A stretch of DNA of 64,000 nucleotides from Syncephalis fuscata (Eukaryota > Zoopagomycota > Zoopagomycetes > Zoopagales > Piptocephalidaceae): the NCBI GenBank assembly GCA_025786725.1, contig JAHLTZ010000007.1, forward strand, positions 620,001-684,000, read 5' to 3'. Numbering within the stretch: the first letter of the stretch is position 1; every line of letters begins with the position of its first letter. Positions 10,796 through 22,625 of this stretch are shown piece by piece. Position numbers and translations under genes: made by a program. The notes beneath the pieces were generated by a model that was given only the letters and a program-made list of their open reading frames with translations, made no database searches and was not told the DNA's origin.

Positions 10796-11896
10796 TTACA
10801 TATGGCTCGAATGCTGTGCACCGTGTGTCCATGTCGGTGTCCATGTAATCCCTGTGCCTAGCGTGGCACAGAAAGGTCGTGGCTCGGGCATATTTTCCTT
10901 TACAGAGCTGCATTGCTGTGTCGATAAAGTAGCTTTTTCTGAATAAAAATATTGAGTTATCCCACTAAAACAGTCAAAAGTATTTCGTTTTACCGGCATG
11001 TTTATTTCTTCTTTGTTATGCGGCATATTTATACTGATTGATTCTGACTGTTCATTAGTAATATCTGCATGCTCATTACTTCCTCTATCCTCTATTTTGT
11101 CGTGGACATCCGTTAGACACATCCATTCAGCCCAAACCTGCACGGACATTAAGCCTACACCAAGCAAAATGGTAATAAATCCAATGATGCATTTAAACCG
11201 ATAACTAAACCTTTCGGCCCGCACTCGACTTTCATATATTGAGATTAAATAGTTTGCTACTGCCTGTTTACTTGCTGTTTCGGTTGGTTCATTAGATTGA
11301 TGATTCAAATTGGTGGGCTTATTTTGAAAGTTATTTCGCAAATAATGTGTTGACTGTCCATACAAATCGGTGTATACATCAAAAAGATCCGTTTGTTTTT
11401 GTTCTTCGATTAGTCTGTTTAAATATTGCAGATCAAATACGCCGCCATCTCTTTGTATTTCTAATAATTTTTCGATATTTTTTGTTGATTTGTTGTTAAG
11501 TGGCAGGCGAATAAACATATTCATTCCTATCAATGATAACAATAATCCTATAAGTGAGATGATTCGAAAAGTCCAGCGAAAGTCAGAGGATATTGGCCGT
11601 AGATTGCGATATTGATGACGCTTTTGATTTATTCCATTTATTTTGTGTTGACTAACTTTGATAGAGTCAATGTTTTGTTTTACATCATCAACTCCTGTTT
11701 GATTACTACTAGCTGATGTTGGCGTGTTGTGATCTGATGAATGTTCAATTGGTTCGTCAGTCTTGTTATTACACTTGCTGGCCGGCCAACAGCATAGATG
11801 TATAACTTCATGGTTTGGTTCTTGCATGGACGTATAAGCAGTGTCGTAGCGACTATAATCCATTATTGCGTAGCTAGTGTGCTTTTGATGCAGCAA
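10796..11896 (-). CDS. Hypothetical two-pass membrane protein
   Basis: A single 366-codon frame; the more likely start is the second Met (MDYSRYDTAYTSM, ATG about 11861-11863), giving about 355 residues. There are two hydrophobic helices: IISLIGLLLSLIGMNMFI (about residue 112) and CIIGFITILLGVGLMSVQVW (about 238). About 100 hydrophilic residues lie between them (IEKLLEIQRDGGVFDLQYLN), and there are Ser/Asn-rich polar tails on both sides. I recognise no family. The arrangement, two helices with a helical loop and cytosolic tails, could suit an ER or plasma-membrane scaffold, but no motif supports a function. Codon use and length support a real gene. Confidence 0.65.
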   Translation of the reverse strand: MLHQKHTSYAIMDYSRYDTAYTSMQEPNHEVIHLCCWPASKCNNKTDEPIEHSSDHNTPTSASSNQTGVDDVKQNIDSIKVSQHKINGINQKRHQYRNLRPISSDFRWTFRIISLIGLLLSLIGMNMFIRLPLNNKSTKNIEKLLEIQRDGGVFDLQYLNRLIEEQKQTDLFDVYTDLYGQSTHYLRNNFQNKPTNLNHQSNEPTETASKQAVANYLISIYESRVRAERFSYRFKCIIGFITILLGVGLMSVQVWAEWMCLTDVHDKIEDRGSNEHADITNEQSESISINMPHNKEEINMPVKRNTFDCFSGITQYFYSEKATLSTQQCSSVKENMPEPRPFCATLGTGITWTPTWTHGAQHSSHM

Positions 11897-11929
11897 TATA
11901 TAAAAAGTAGTATGAAGCGATATAGTATA

Positions 11930-13031
11930 CAGTTGTTGTGCTTTGCTATACGTGAGAATAAGTGATATTGAAGCTACAACTAATGGTATAAGATTAAATG
12001 TTTTTACATTTTGTATACAAGTTTGTTAAAGAGCAATAACTTGGCCAATGCGTCATAGTATCCCCTTTACTGTTTATTCTTTAGCACCCCTTGCAGTCAA
12101 CGTGAAATGTAGAACGTAGATAGAATTATTGTAAAGTAACCACTGTTGATCCACCCCACGTTACAGGATGGTGGAAAGGGGCGGTGCTGAGGGGGGAGAC
12201 TGATGTCACCAAACAATGTATACCCTTTGAAACAGCCATTCAATGACATCACAATAACATTACGTAGAAGGAATACGTACATAGCTAATGATTTTCTCTG
12301 GTTTGAAACTAGGCTGTTATAATGCTTTATTCTATCTATATAGCTGTAGTACGTAGATAATGAATAATAATAATAAGGTTACCAATTTAATGCGACAGCA
12401 GAGACTAACAGTCCAATAGCCTAATATGCCGTGAAACAGCATAGACGGCGCTTAATCAGGAGGTGGATCGGGGCATATAAAAAACAACACTTGTCTTGTT
12501 GGCAGAGCTGTACTAGCATCAATTGTCTATGCAGGAGATTGGTGTAACTTTTCTATGCCCAAACTGTAGCGATTGATTTATTCTCATTGACTACAAAGCA
12601 TTCATGGCTGACTTTTATTCTGAATAAAACGCATCACTTGTATTGGCTAGCATGAGAAACAGCGCCGCCTTGTAGGCATGTAAATAGTAATTTATTTGCT
12701 CAATTAATAACTATTTTTATTTGCAGTGTAAGTATGAGAACTTTTAGGACCAAATTGTTGCGTAACTGGACAATTGAATCCCAGTCCATACGAATATTGT
12801 AATACCGGGGTAGAGCGTTTCACACAGTATTACCAGTTTCAACTATACTTGTTTCATTCATTCTTATTGGCACACACGTGTGTAGAGTGATCGACGTCTG
12901 GTATTTATAAGCGTCGTTTGTTGACCAATCTATTGTTTTCTTACGCACACTTCTATCTTATTTACTACCAAGTAGCCAACCATCCAACCAACTATTCTTT
13001 ACAACTAGCCGGGCTCAACCTCTATACTACT
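11930..13031. other. Long intergenic region with promoter of the secreted protein
   Basis: About 1.1 kb without a convincing gene. It separates two divergent genes. A TATA-like TATTTATAAG lies at about 12902-12911, roughly 125 bp before the ATG at 13032, followed by a pyrimidine-rich leader. A G-rich patch occurs at about 12160-12200. Confidence 0.5.
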
Positions 13032-13346
13032 ATGCATCTTATCAACTTTTTGGCTATTAGCATGCTGGCATGCACCACAAGCGCCTTTATCCTACCCAAT
13101 CCTCGTCTCATATGTCCTATGATGGTGACTAAATGTTCTTGTAAAAGCGATTCTCTCTGTGTGCGTAATACGGCTTTATTTTCGTGCAATACAGTAATGT
13201 GCGTGCCACTTAAGCCGAACAAGGGCTGCCAGGCTCCGAAATGCGCATCTAAATGCAAGTCAACACAGCAGTGTCTCTATGTTGGTGCTACATCCAAGGA
13301 CTGCGGCAAACCTACTTGTGTTGAGCCATCTGAAACTTTGATGTAA
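13032..13346 (+). CDS. Small secreted cysteine-rich protein
   Basis: 104 residues starting at MHLINFLAISMLACTTSA, a clear signal peptide with a likely cut after TTSA. The open frame extends upstream to 12918, but the region before 13032 reads as untranslated leader and the TATA box is at about 12905. The mature part is about 85 residues with 12 cysteines (pattern includes CSC, SLC, SCNTVMC, KGC, PKC, SKC, QQC, KDC, PTC), enough for six disulfides. It is basic and ends in a short acidic tail. It resembles small cysteine-rich secreted proteins or trypsin-inhibitor-like folds in general style, but I cannot match a family. A role outside the cell, in host or prey interaction or defence, is inference. 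Confidence 0.75.
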   Translation: MHLINFLAISMLACTTSAFILPNPRLICPMMVTKCSCKSDSLCVRNTALFSCNTVMCVPLKPNKGCQAPKCASKCKSTQQCLYVGATSKDCGKPTCVEPSETLM

Positions 13347-13613
13347 ACAACTATTAAAGCAAGTTTATTAAATAATAACGATAATAAGCGCTTTATTTCT
13401 TTAATATAATATAAATACTGTTGCTAATCATTTAACTAGTGCCTATTGTGCATGGCTATACTGCTTATTTATTTATGTAACTCAATTGCAAATAAAGCGT
13501 TTTATATTCATTGTTAGTTGCACAGTTGTTTTAAATAGGCTTATATTGCTTTATTGACGTCTAGATTACCAATTTAGCTTGCAAGCATTTAATTAATTCA
13601 AAATTATAGCCTT

Positions 13614-14977
13614 TTATTTACGAACAAACGCTTTTGCATGCTGTATAGTTTCGGGAATTCGCAAGAAATTGCGAACCCATGGTGCGCGGAATGCAAGAAT
13701 CTGTAATATGGAGAATATGCTTGACGTGAGCCAGTAAATGTGAAGTGACTAAGTGTAAAATTAGTATGTTTACCATGAACAAATTGGTGCTACTTACCAC
13801 TGGAAAAGAGGCAGTAAACCAAACCATAGCTGCAGGCAAGATTCGCATCGCCAACTTCAGATTGGGCGACATAGCAACGTTGGGATTAAAGTACATGTTT
13901 AACTGTTTAGATTAATTAGCCCAAGTATTGCTGACAAGCAGTGAATTGATTTACCTCCGACGTAACCAAAAAACTAAGACTTGAAAGTATAGGGAAGACG
14001 TAGGTGGGATCAGCAGCAGCCAAGTTTTCAAACCACCATAGACCGCCAACGGTCAGTTGAGGCACCGGAATCTCCGACATACTACGCAGAGCCATGAAGA
14101 AAGATAGAAAAACTGGTATTTGGGACATCGATAGGAACAATGTTCTAACTGGGCTTACGTTGTGCTTTTCGAACAAAGTACGAATTTCCTGCGAATGAAT
14201 AGCAATCGATGCCGAGTCTTTATCTCTTTGTGAGCGTAGCAGCTTCTTTTTAACAATCTCCATTTCCGGATTGACATTATGAAGAGCTACAGTATTGCGT
14301 TGCTGTGCCGCCATTATAGGTACCATTGCAGCACGTACCAGAATAGTGACGGCCGGGATGGTTAACCACCATGGCATGCCTGTCCACACCTGAGTTGCTT
14401 CCAATAATGCTTCTACTGCACCTACAGGCGTGTAATTAACTAGACCCATTGCTTTAAAGTCGCCTATATGTAATGCAGCATTGGCGGCCGCTTCAGAGAC
14501 ACCGCTGGCAGCAGTGGCCGTTGCTGCTTCTGTTACAGCAGTGTTGGCCAATGCACTTGATGTTTCCAATGTAATTTCTGGAGTTGCAGCCAACGGTGCA
14601 ACACCAAGTGTTTCTGTTTGGTTGCTTAGAGTAGATGAAAAACGCACACCGTTTAATGTACGCGATCCTGTGCTGCGACGTATATCGGCTAATACAGCGG
14701 AGTGTTTAGACCATGGTCCACTGCAAGAAGATATTGAACGCGAGTTATTGCCCGTACATTTTAACTATTATCCAAAGTTAATGTTTATATTACCAATAAC
14801 TTGTATAAAATACTTACTGGCTGCTGCCTCGCTATTATAAAAGCGGATAAAGTAGAGCGGCCAGCAGTGCTAAGACCGCTAAACACCAAGTAAGTAATAA
14901 AATACTTATGCTTATTTTTACACTTACGTTCGCGACGAGATCCGACCGATTGAACTATTAATAACCCGCGCGTACAT
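13614..14977 (-). CDS. OXA1: Mitochondrial inner-membrane insertase OXA1
   Basis: Member of the YidC/Oxa1/Alb3 family; inserts mitochondrially made and imported proteins into the inner membrane. Five exons (14928-14977, 14818-14878, 13955-14764, 13798-13902, 13614-13748) join to 386 residues without a frame break. The N-terminus MYARVINSSIGRISSR is a basic presequence. The insertase core shows GMPWWLTIPAVTILVRAAMV, the matrix hairpin VKKKLLRSQRDKDSASI, FLSMSQIPVFLSFFMALRSM, GGLWWFENLAAADPTYVFP, then VAMSPNLKLAMRILPAAMVW and HIYWLTSSIFSILQ. The five membrane segments follow the family order. Introns are 49-53 nt apart from intron 1 (49 nt). The C-terminal tail is short and basic, ending FVRK. 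Confidence 0.95.
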
Positions 14978-15340
14978 TATAACGTCAAATCAAGAAAAGA
15001 GCAAAATATGACTGGAACGTAAATGCGTTAGACGGTAAAGAATCGTCAGGCCGCGATTGTTGTAGCAATTATATAAAAAAAGAAAATGATCCGACATCCA
15101 ATCAGCTTTTAAACTAGCTATTATTCCATTACCAATAGTGATTTAGCTGTTGTTATATGAATAGTAAATAAAGTGTTTAAATGACACGTAAATGTAGCTT
15201 TATCTATATGTTTTATTGGTGTCAAAATGGTCTTTATGAATTTATACAGCATCGGCTGTTTAGTGTTAGTTGCTCAAAGCTATCGACTGTAATCTTAGTG
15301 CGGCAGCTATTCAATCTAGCAAATATTTTCTACATGTCTA
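14978..15340. other. Spacer between OXA1 and EAF7
   Basis: About 360 bp holding the OXA1 promoter and the 3' end of EAF7. No other gene seen. Confidence 0.5.
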
Positions 15341-15861
15341 TTATTTAAACAAAAGTTCTCCAAAATCGCGTAATGGCAACGAAAATTCCTCAACGCCAGA
15401 GTGCTCGTTATTGTTGTTATCCTGCCATTTTAATTCGGCTTGGTCGTTCTCCTCTTCCTAAAAATGCATCAAGATTAGCTAAACAGCCAGTGTAGAGGTG
15501 TACATGCTAATACTTGCCATTTCATCAAGCGAAGTCAAATCGTACATGGCAGCTAGATGGGTCCAGATATCTTCAGCAGTTAGTTTAATAGGTGATTGAC
15601 GATTGTATTCTTCTACAACGCCCATCATACGGAAATGCTTGTGCAAGCCTGAACAGCAGAATACGGCCGTTGAGTTTCGCTGCAAACAAATAGCAAGCCA
15701 CACTTACCAACAGGTTTGTGGCGGGCAATCGCTCGAAATAGCGCAATCTCCATAGCTGTGGTCCAGATCGTGTCGGGTCCGTCCGAAGGTGTCGACACCG
15801 ATGGACCTGTCAACGCAGGTGAATGTAGCAATTGCGGTGATGCCAATGAGTCAGATTCCAT
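15341..15861 (-). CDS. EAF7: NuA4 histone acetyltransferase subunit EAF7 (MRGBP)
   Basis: Subunit of the NuA4 acetyltransferase, partner of EAF3/MRG15. Exons 15708-15861, 15518-15648 and 15341-15457 give 133 residues. The family core is unmistakable: WTTAMEIALFRAIARHKPVG joined to LHKHFRMMGVVEEYN, then LTAEDIWTHLAAMYDLTSLD, then FSLPLRDFGELLF near the C-terminus. The Gly between KPV and LHKH is made across intron 1 (15649-15707). Intron 2 (15458-15517) has a GC donor (ATG|GCAAGT); without removing it the frame stops after 13 codons, and removing it joins DEM to EEENDQAE. The protein is shorter than the yeast homologue and lacks the long Lys-rich C-terminal tail. Confidence 0.9.
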
Positions 15862-16063
15862 GGCTAAGCAAGTAATTTAGAAAACGAAACAAGATCTAAA
15901 CAAAAGCTGGCCAGTAATGGGAAAAAGTAAAGTGATATTTATTGCTACAAGTGAGCTACTGTACTACATAGTAATAAAAATGGTATAATTATAGTGATAG
16001 CAGACCAGCGAGTGAGTGTAATAAACAAACAATTGATATTTATTATTGTTACTATAGCTAATA

Positions 16064-19000
16064 CTACACTTCCATTCGATCAAGCATAGTATATATGTTT
16101 GTTTCAGCTTTCTCAGCAAAAGCACTTAATGCTGAACCAAGTGCTACAATTTGTGGCTGTAACTGTGCTGCAATAGGTGCTTCAAATACTCCTAATGCTA
16201 TTCGTAAGTATTCTATCCTAATCAATTACTCCAGCTTACCGGCAAGCCAATCGTGTATAGGCCGAATAAAACTCAAAAAGTCTGTATGTACATTTGCATT
16301 CAATGCCGATACCACTGAAATGAGCCCAATTAACACCACCTCAAGTATTTCTGCATTTGGATGATATCTTAGTGGCATCAATAGTTCAAGCAACGTATTA
16401 CACAAGGGCCATATATCAGGCGCATTTTCTATTATGTCACAATAAGAATTGACATATTAATCTTTACATTTATCATCGCTTACTTGAAAGTGAAATCATG
16501 TCAGACAGCGTTGCAATATACGGACGTAGTACAAGTGTGTCCTGCAACATTAAATGTCTAAAAAGTGTTATTATATCAATAAAACTAAAATACCATCAAT
16601 TACCTATTATCAGCATTAACGCTTAGATTAAGTAAATGATGAATGACAGTACTATGTCGTTGCATCCACTGAGTAGTGCCATGTTGTGGTGATTGCAAAC
16701 TAAGGCGCATTGATGTCCACACTACTGTACCAGATGGTTTTGATATTTTTGATTTCTAATAGAATAATAAGTAACAAAGAGCTGGTAAAATACCACTTAC
16801 TTTATCAGTGCTAGTTGGGAGTTGGTTTAGCCGATGCGTTGTTTGTCGTAAACATTCTAACAATAAAACACGACGTGATAAAGAACAATCCCGATTACCA
16901 ATAAAATCAATGATTTGTCTTTAAAACCATTGATCATTAGTTAATAATAATGTAATTAATAAACAGTTTATACATACTCAGTAGCCACTTCACTTTTTTC
17001 CATTAAAACTGTCAATGCAGCACATAGACATGGAATAAATTCTGGCTGTTCATACACATCTTGTAAATAGACTAGGCGACGTGTCAAGGGTATGACCCAT
17101 ACAGCTATTATTGATTAGTAGTTGTTAGTCAATTCATATTAATATTATTTATTTATTTAATATAGTAGTTTACCTAGATCTTGATTATGAACTATATGTA
17201 TAAGCTCTGCTGCTGCTATAATTCCCACCATCCATTTATCAACATCATCTTCACAACTTAAATACTGAATAAGGTCTCGCAAATACCTAGGTACTAATTT
17301 AGTAAAATATTTAAATTATTTAAAAATCTTACTTTGGTTTTTTTGTTTTCCATGCTCCATTCTCTTCTATATCGATAGATTTAGTTACTGAAATAAAGCT
17401 GATGTCCAATCTTTACCTGATACATCGTCTTTTTCTTCTTTTTCTTCTTCTTCTTCTTCTTCTTCTTCGGATATAGCGTCAATTGATTGTATAATTGCAT
17501 CTGGATCATCTAGCGTATCCTCGTTGTAAGATAAGTCGCCATTTAGAATATAAGATTGATTTAAGGCATTTCATCAGGTTTAACATTAGTATTTGCTGTA
17601 TAGCAATGCTCAGGTATCTCTGGTGTATGGCTTAAATTGCGCACAGTAACCACTTCTGGATCATCTTTATCCAGTTCAAAGTTCAATTTGCTATCGGTGG
17701 GACTGGCTATATTTGAAAATGACTCGGCTGTAATCTATTTACTTGATGAGCTAATGTTATTGCTGATTTGCATCATATTACCATTCCAATTTTCCTATAC
17801 AACGAAACTGTGCTATCTAATCGTCGATTGACACCATCTAGAAATACTGAAGTGTGTGCTATATTCTCAACAATCTTTGGTGCAAAGTATTTGATCATAA
17901 CAAAAATAGCGTGTGTTACATCTAATTCAAATAATTAATGTTAAAAGCTTTATGTTTTTGTCGACTTACTTAATTGCTTAAATTGATTCGCAGATTGTAT
18001 AAACATTAGATCGCCCCAGTAGCTAATTATTTGGTTTAGTAATTGTGACTGAATGTCAACTGGTAGTCTTGGTTAGCCCATATACAGTATGATAAATATT
18101 GTCTATCTAGTTACCTTTAGTATTGTGCTGACATGGTACAGATGCAATATGTTTAACAAAAGAATGTAATACATAAGCTTTCCATTGTATAGAAAGTAGG
18201 GTTTGTCGCAATGTGTAAACGAATGACTCTTGTTGAGCCGCTGTCCATTCGTGACTAGGTACGGCATCTTTTGGCAATAATAAGGCATTTAACAAATCTC
18301 GATTAAACAAGTAGGCATCTTGATTCTTATTAATTAATTAATTAATTAATTACTATAACTTTAAAAACTACCTTCATTAGATTGCATAGTATTTTGTATA
18401 ATAATTCTTAAAACTTGTGATTTTTGAGATGTTGCCATCTGTTCTACCAAACGGGGCCAAATAGGATAAGAGGTCTGTTGATGTGTTTTCATTATTATAG
18501 GTACTATAGCCGCTGTATATATACGTTAGTACGGTATATTCCATCATAGCGCTAATCAGCTCTACCCACCACCATGGCCGAGTCTTATACAGCGCTCGAC
18601 TAGTTGTGACATGCTTTTGAGAAATGCACCATCATTTACAACACCATCTGTATTGGTCGTTAATTGTTTGCGCTATAGCTTTCATGTAAACTTTCCTGTA
18701 TTAAATTGTACTTTTATCGCGTTAAATATCTTTTGGATCAAATTCTGGAAATAGAGTCTATGTGTATGGTTAAGGGCCAATTAGTTTTGATCACCAAGTG
18801 CTGTAAAGGATACGTAGAATCAAGCAGAGCTGATGGCAGTTCTCCCGCCAATGCATTGGCAACTCGTGTAGGTATCGAGCACAGTATTGACGTAATATCA
18901 TGCCAAGCAGCTGTCTCTTTTGGGCTAGCTTTTGTTGGTGTACAAGTCAATTGGCTTTGATAAAGATATAATATAGGTAATTTCTGTAACAGTTCAGTTA

Positions 19001-19463
19001 ATAGGCGTAGTATCGTCTGCAAAATAAATTGATCTTGAGTTGCCCAACCTTCCGATAAAGAGCCAGTTAGAACGCGTAAGCTATTTGCATAAATATGACT
19101 ATTGAGCAATTGTGTTTCTGTTGAATACTGCGTATCTTGCTGTAATGTTGGTATAAAATATGCGTCAAAGTATTTATGTCTTTGCTCTTTGGTGAAAGCT
19201 GGTAACCAGTTCACACATACATTTCGTAATAAAAATCGCGTATGTTCTGGGAATCCTGCTTCAATAAGAAGTGTTCGAGTTGTTGTTGTAGAGGATAAAG
19301 ATTCTGGTGGCGGTGTTGTTGTTATAAGATTACTGGTGTCGTCAAGCTGTAACCAGACTAAAGGTGCAGCTAATAGCGAATGCAAAGTGGAAATGTCAAG
19401 ACCCGGTGTAGCAAGCTCGACGCGTAGCTTTCTAAGCCACTTGCGTACAATGGACGACGTCAT
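16064..19463 (-). CDS. TEL2: Telomere length regulation protein TEL2 (TELO2), many introns
   Basis: TEL2 is the core of the TTT co-chaperone complex that stabilises PIKK kinases such as TOR, ATM and ATR. The first exon (down to about 18800) encodes MTSSIVRKWLRKLRVELATP and runs to SIPTRVANALAGELPSALLD. Later exons give NRDLLNALLLPKDAVPSHEW, an acidic linker with eight Glu in a row (about 17445-17470), then the telomere-regulation domain: YLRDLIQYLSCEDDVDKW, IAAAELIHIVHNQDL, VYEQPEFIPCLCAALTVLME, then CSLSRRVLLLECLRQTTHRL. The last exon ends SAFAEKAETNIYTMLDRMEV at a TAG (16064-16066). At least ten short introns interrupt it, so the given span is the gene and not one frame. The strand matches EAF7, with about 200 bp between them. 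Confidence 0.85.
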
Positions 19464-19689
19464 GGCAAAAAATAAAAAGAAATAAAGCTTATAGATGTGA
19501 ATTTTGTTATTTTAATTATGATCTAGCATAGCCATCATTGAATATTTCACCATATTACGTATTTGATACTCTTTTGGCTCTATTGTTTTATTAATGATAC
19601 AAATGTAAATTATAAATCTAAAATCATAATAGATGAAAGCAGCCTACCAAGAAAAAATGTTTTATTACATGTATATTTAATACAGTTTA

Positions 19690-20680
19690 TTAAATGTTTG
19701 TTATGGATTTTGCCGTAGCAATCTGTGATAAATGAAGCATATGGTGGGTCATGGGACGATGTGCCAAGCTAGTACTGCTTCGCATACGCTGACAATGATT
19801 GACCAATATTGTCGTGACAATCATCCTAATGGCTATTAATTAAATAAATAACAATTTAGCAATGTACTCACCAGTCCACTGCAAAAAATACATCGGAATT
19901 GGCCGTATTTAAATGACTAATCACAAAAATGCAACAAATAATATTGCAAAGTATAGCCAAACACAGCGTTTGTATTCCTTCCTGTGCCAGTCGCTTCCAC
20001 GCTATCGATCCAAATGTACGATACTGCTGCAAGGCAGCCTTGCAGAAAATAGCAGAGAAGAATATGTTGATAGGACCATTGATTACAATCCAATACCATA
20101 CAAAGAAATGAGTATAATAGATCGTACAGCCTAGCTTTGCTTCTATCGTAAAGAAGCTGCTATATATCATCATAAAAGCATAAAATGGCTGTGCCAACAT
20201 CAGTGGAATGCTAAAGTATATTACCCATTTCTTCTGATAAAGCACTAAATAAGTTTTTCGAAGTATAATCAAGCTATTGCATGCCATTGCCACTCCTTGG
20301 CCAAATGCCATAGACCACACGACCATTCGACAGTTAACCAGAATCCCTAGATGCACAAGAGCTGATACTATTCCGATGCATACGCCCATAGAGGAAGGAA
20401 TTAGGCAGCACCATGAAAATATGTTGCAAGGCTGTAATATTGCCATCTTACCGGCCACAATCGAGTTACGTCCAAATAAATATAGCATGACTACCGTCAA
20501 TACTACTTCAAGATGAGCGCCCGTAAAACGGATGCGCTGCTCTTTAATATCGCCGGAGGCATTCATTAAGAAATCGATGGTATTTATTTCACCAAGCGGG
20601 TGGAGGGGAATACCCCATTTTGTTGCAGCATCTTTTGTCCACTCAGTATGGTTTAAATTTGTAAAATCTATGACCGGCAT
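19690..20680 (-). CDS. Seven-pass membrane protein, intact copy
   Basis: Exons 19872-20680 and 19690-19825 (intron 46 nt, GTGAGT...TAG) give 314 residues from MPVIDFTNLNHTEW. The polar N-terminus of about 50 residues is followed by about seven hydrophobic helices, including EVVLTVVMLYLFG, GVCIGIVSALVHLGILV, YFSIPLMLAQPFYAFMMIY, FFVWYWIVINGPINIFFSA and TLCLAILCNIICCIFVI. A basic loop RKTYLVLYQKKW follows helix 3. The topology fits a receptor-like 7TM protein with an outside N-terminus, but I see no motif of a named GPCR class. A clear but broken paralogue lies head-to-head at 21638. Probably a lineage-specific family; function unknown. Confidence 0.72.
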
Positions 20681-21637
20681 GGATAATTTGCGTGTAATAA
20701 ATGAAATGAAATAAAATAAATGATTGTAGTGGCACGCAGTTGAATAAAAAGAGAAGATATTGATGTAAATAACCAACCAAATCAGGGCAAATGTGGATTT
20801 GCATGCGTAGAATCAATTGCTGCCATGGTTCAATATATTTAACAGGTTTAGTGCAGCCTATTGCATAAAGCAGCCTCAGTTAATTCATATTTATTGGATA
20901 TTATGAAGAAAGAAGGAATGTGGTGAAAACGTGCCACAATATGAAACAAACATCCATATTCTGCTATTCAATATCAACTAGCTGTTTAGGCATTATCATC
21001 TAATAGATGATAGAAATGCTAGCAACATGTATTCAACTTTGAACAAATAAACCAGTAGCAATTCTAATATAAAATATGGATACTGTTGTACTTGCAATAA
21101 TACATGTGCTTAAGCGTTTGGACTCCAAGCACGTCTGAGTCTAACCGAACGGTAATACACTAATGCTTTCCTGTGTTTTTATGACAATATTAAAGAATAG
21201 TGGTAATACGTAGTATTAATACATAGGTATCTAAGCGAATATTAGCTATTTTTCCAACTAAACGATGATGCGGATCTGAGCAACGTTATTCTATATTTAT
21301 CGTGGCAATTTCTTTCACGCATCCACATCGTCCGCTACAACCTTGTATCATGCGCCTGACTTGGGCCAGTGCATACTAGTTGATTCAAGCACAGGAAATG
21401 ATATGCTTTACCTCCGACCAATTTGGAAATCGGTCTCTCCTTTAACCATTCCAGGAAGAGTATAACAGGTTTACAAAAGCATGGCACCATTGCCACCAAC
21501 TCGTTTCTATACCTTTATACCTGACTCCTGCGTAATTATTGTCCATTTTTATTATTAATAATTCTTTCTTTAGCGCTATATATGTTATAATCCGATCCTA
21601 TTTTTGTCCATACTTTATATAGTTACTTTATTCTTCA
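20681..21637. other. Shared divergent promoter region of the 7TM pair
   Basis: About 960 bp between the two start codons of the head-to-head 7TM copies. No open gene seen. It must hold the promoter of the intact copy and the old promoter of the broken one. Confidence 0.5.
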
Positions 21638-22625
21638 ATGCCGGATATTGATTACAATAACCCAGAAAACACCGAATGGATAAAAAATGTCACAAGACTA
21701 TGGGGCATTTCTCTTAATCCGCTTGGCGAAAAGAATGTACTTGATTTCTTTGTAGAGGCTAGTGGTGATATCAAGGAGCAACGCACTCGTCTAGTAAACA
21801 TTCAGATAGAGGTTTGATGATTGGTACAATGTTTTATCTTTTTGGCCGTAACATCATGATAGGCGGCAAGATGGTTTTATCAAGACCTAAAAATCTATTT
21901 TCCTAGTGCTGTCTCCTTCCCTCAATGGCAGGCATGATAGTAACTTTGGTCACTACATTTACATTGCTAGGCTCCGCTTTTAACTGCCGAACAATGATAT
22001 GGACGATTGCGTTTAGTTCATCAGTGGCTATGCTCGGCAACACTCTGATTTTGTTTCGAAAGGCTTACCTGGTACTTTACCAGGATAAATGAGTGCTCTA
22101 TGCCACTGCTTTATTCATGCTACCTCAACTAGCGTACGCCCTTATTGAGCTGCATTTTTGCTATATCACTTTGGAGCCAAAGTTTGGATGTGCCCTCTAC
22201 TATCCAAGCTTCTTTATATGGTACTGGCTTGGGATTAACGGTCCTCTCAACGTATTCTTTTCCATCATCTTTTGCTACTCCACTTGGAAGCAATACTGTG
22301 TGTTTGGATCGGATGCGTGGAAAAAACTGGCACGTGATGGATTACAAACTATTATACTGGCCGGATTATGCAACATTTTTTGCTGTATTCTGGTTCTTTG
22401 TCCTATAAGCTATACAAATCCTGACATATTCCTTGTTGTGGACTGGCAAGTAAAATCTAACTAATGTCACTGCTTAGCTAATAGATATTTAGGATTATTG
22501 TTACAGCAATATTGGTGCAACATTGTCAAAGTATGCAAGATAGCACGAAAACATCCCATCGTCCTAAGACAAGCTATGTGCTTAATATCTCTCAAATTAC
22601 TACAACAAAATCTGTAGTCCATTAA
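21638..22625 (+). pseudogene. Broken paralogue of the seven-pass membrane protein
   Basis: Starts MPDIDYNNPENTEW and follows the intact copy at 19690-20680 over its full length (GISLNPLGEKN, EASGDIKEQRTR, FVLCPISYTNPDIF region, LVQHCQSMQ near the end). It has at least three lesions: a frame loss after IQIEV (TGA near 21817), a TAG near 21905 where the intact copy has Trp, and a TGA at about 22090 where the intact copy again has Trp (KKW). The intron near 22450-22510 has a GC donor (GCAAGT) where the intact copy has GTGAGT, and the second exon then runs to TAA at 22623-22625. The frame loss could be a read error, but the two Trp-to-stop changes are substitutions, so real decay is likely. Confidence 0.78.

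Noticed and set aside
21638-22464. Alternative genetic code reading TGA/TAG as Trp in the 7TM copy
   Set aside because: TGA and TAG act as ordinary stops in intact genes here (YbeY ends in TGA, PPT1 and TEL2 in TAG), so the changes are better read as nonsense mutations.
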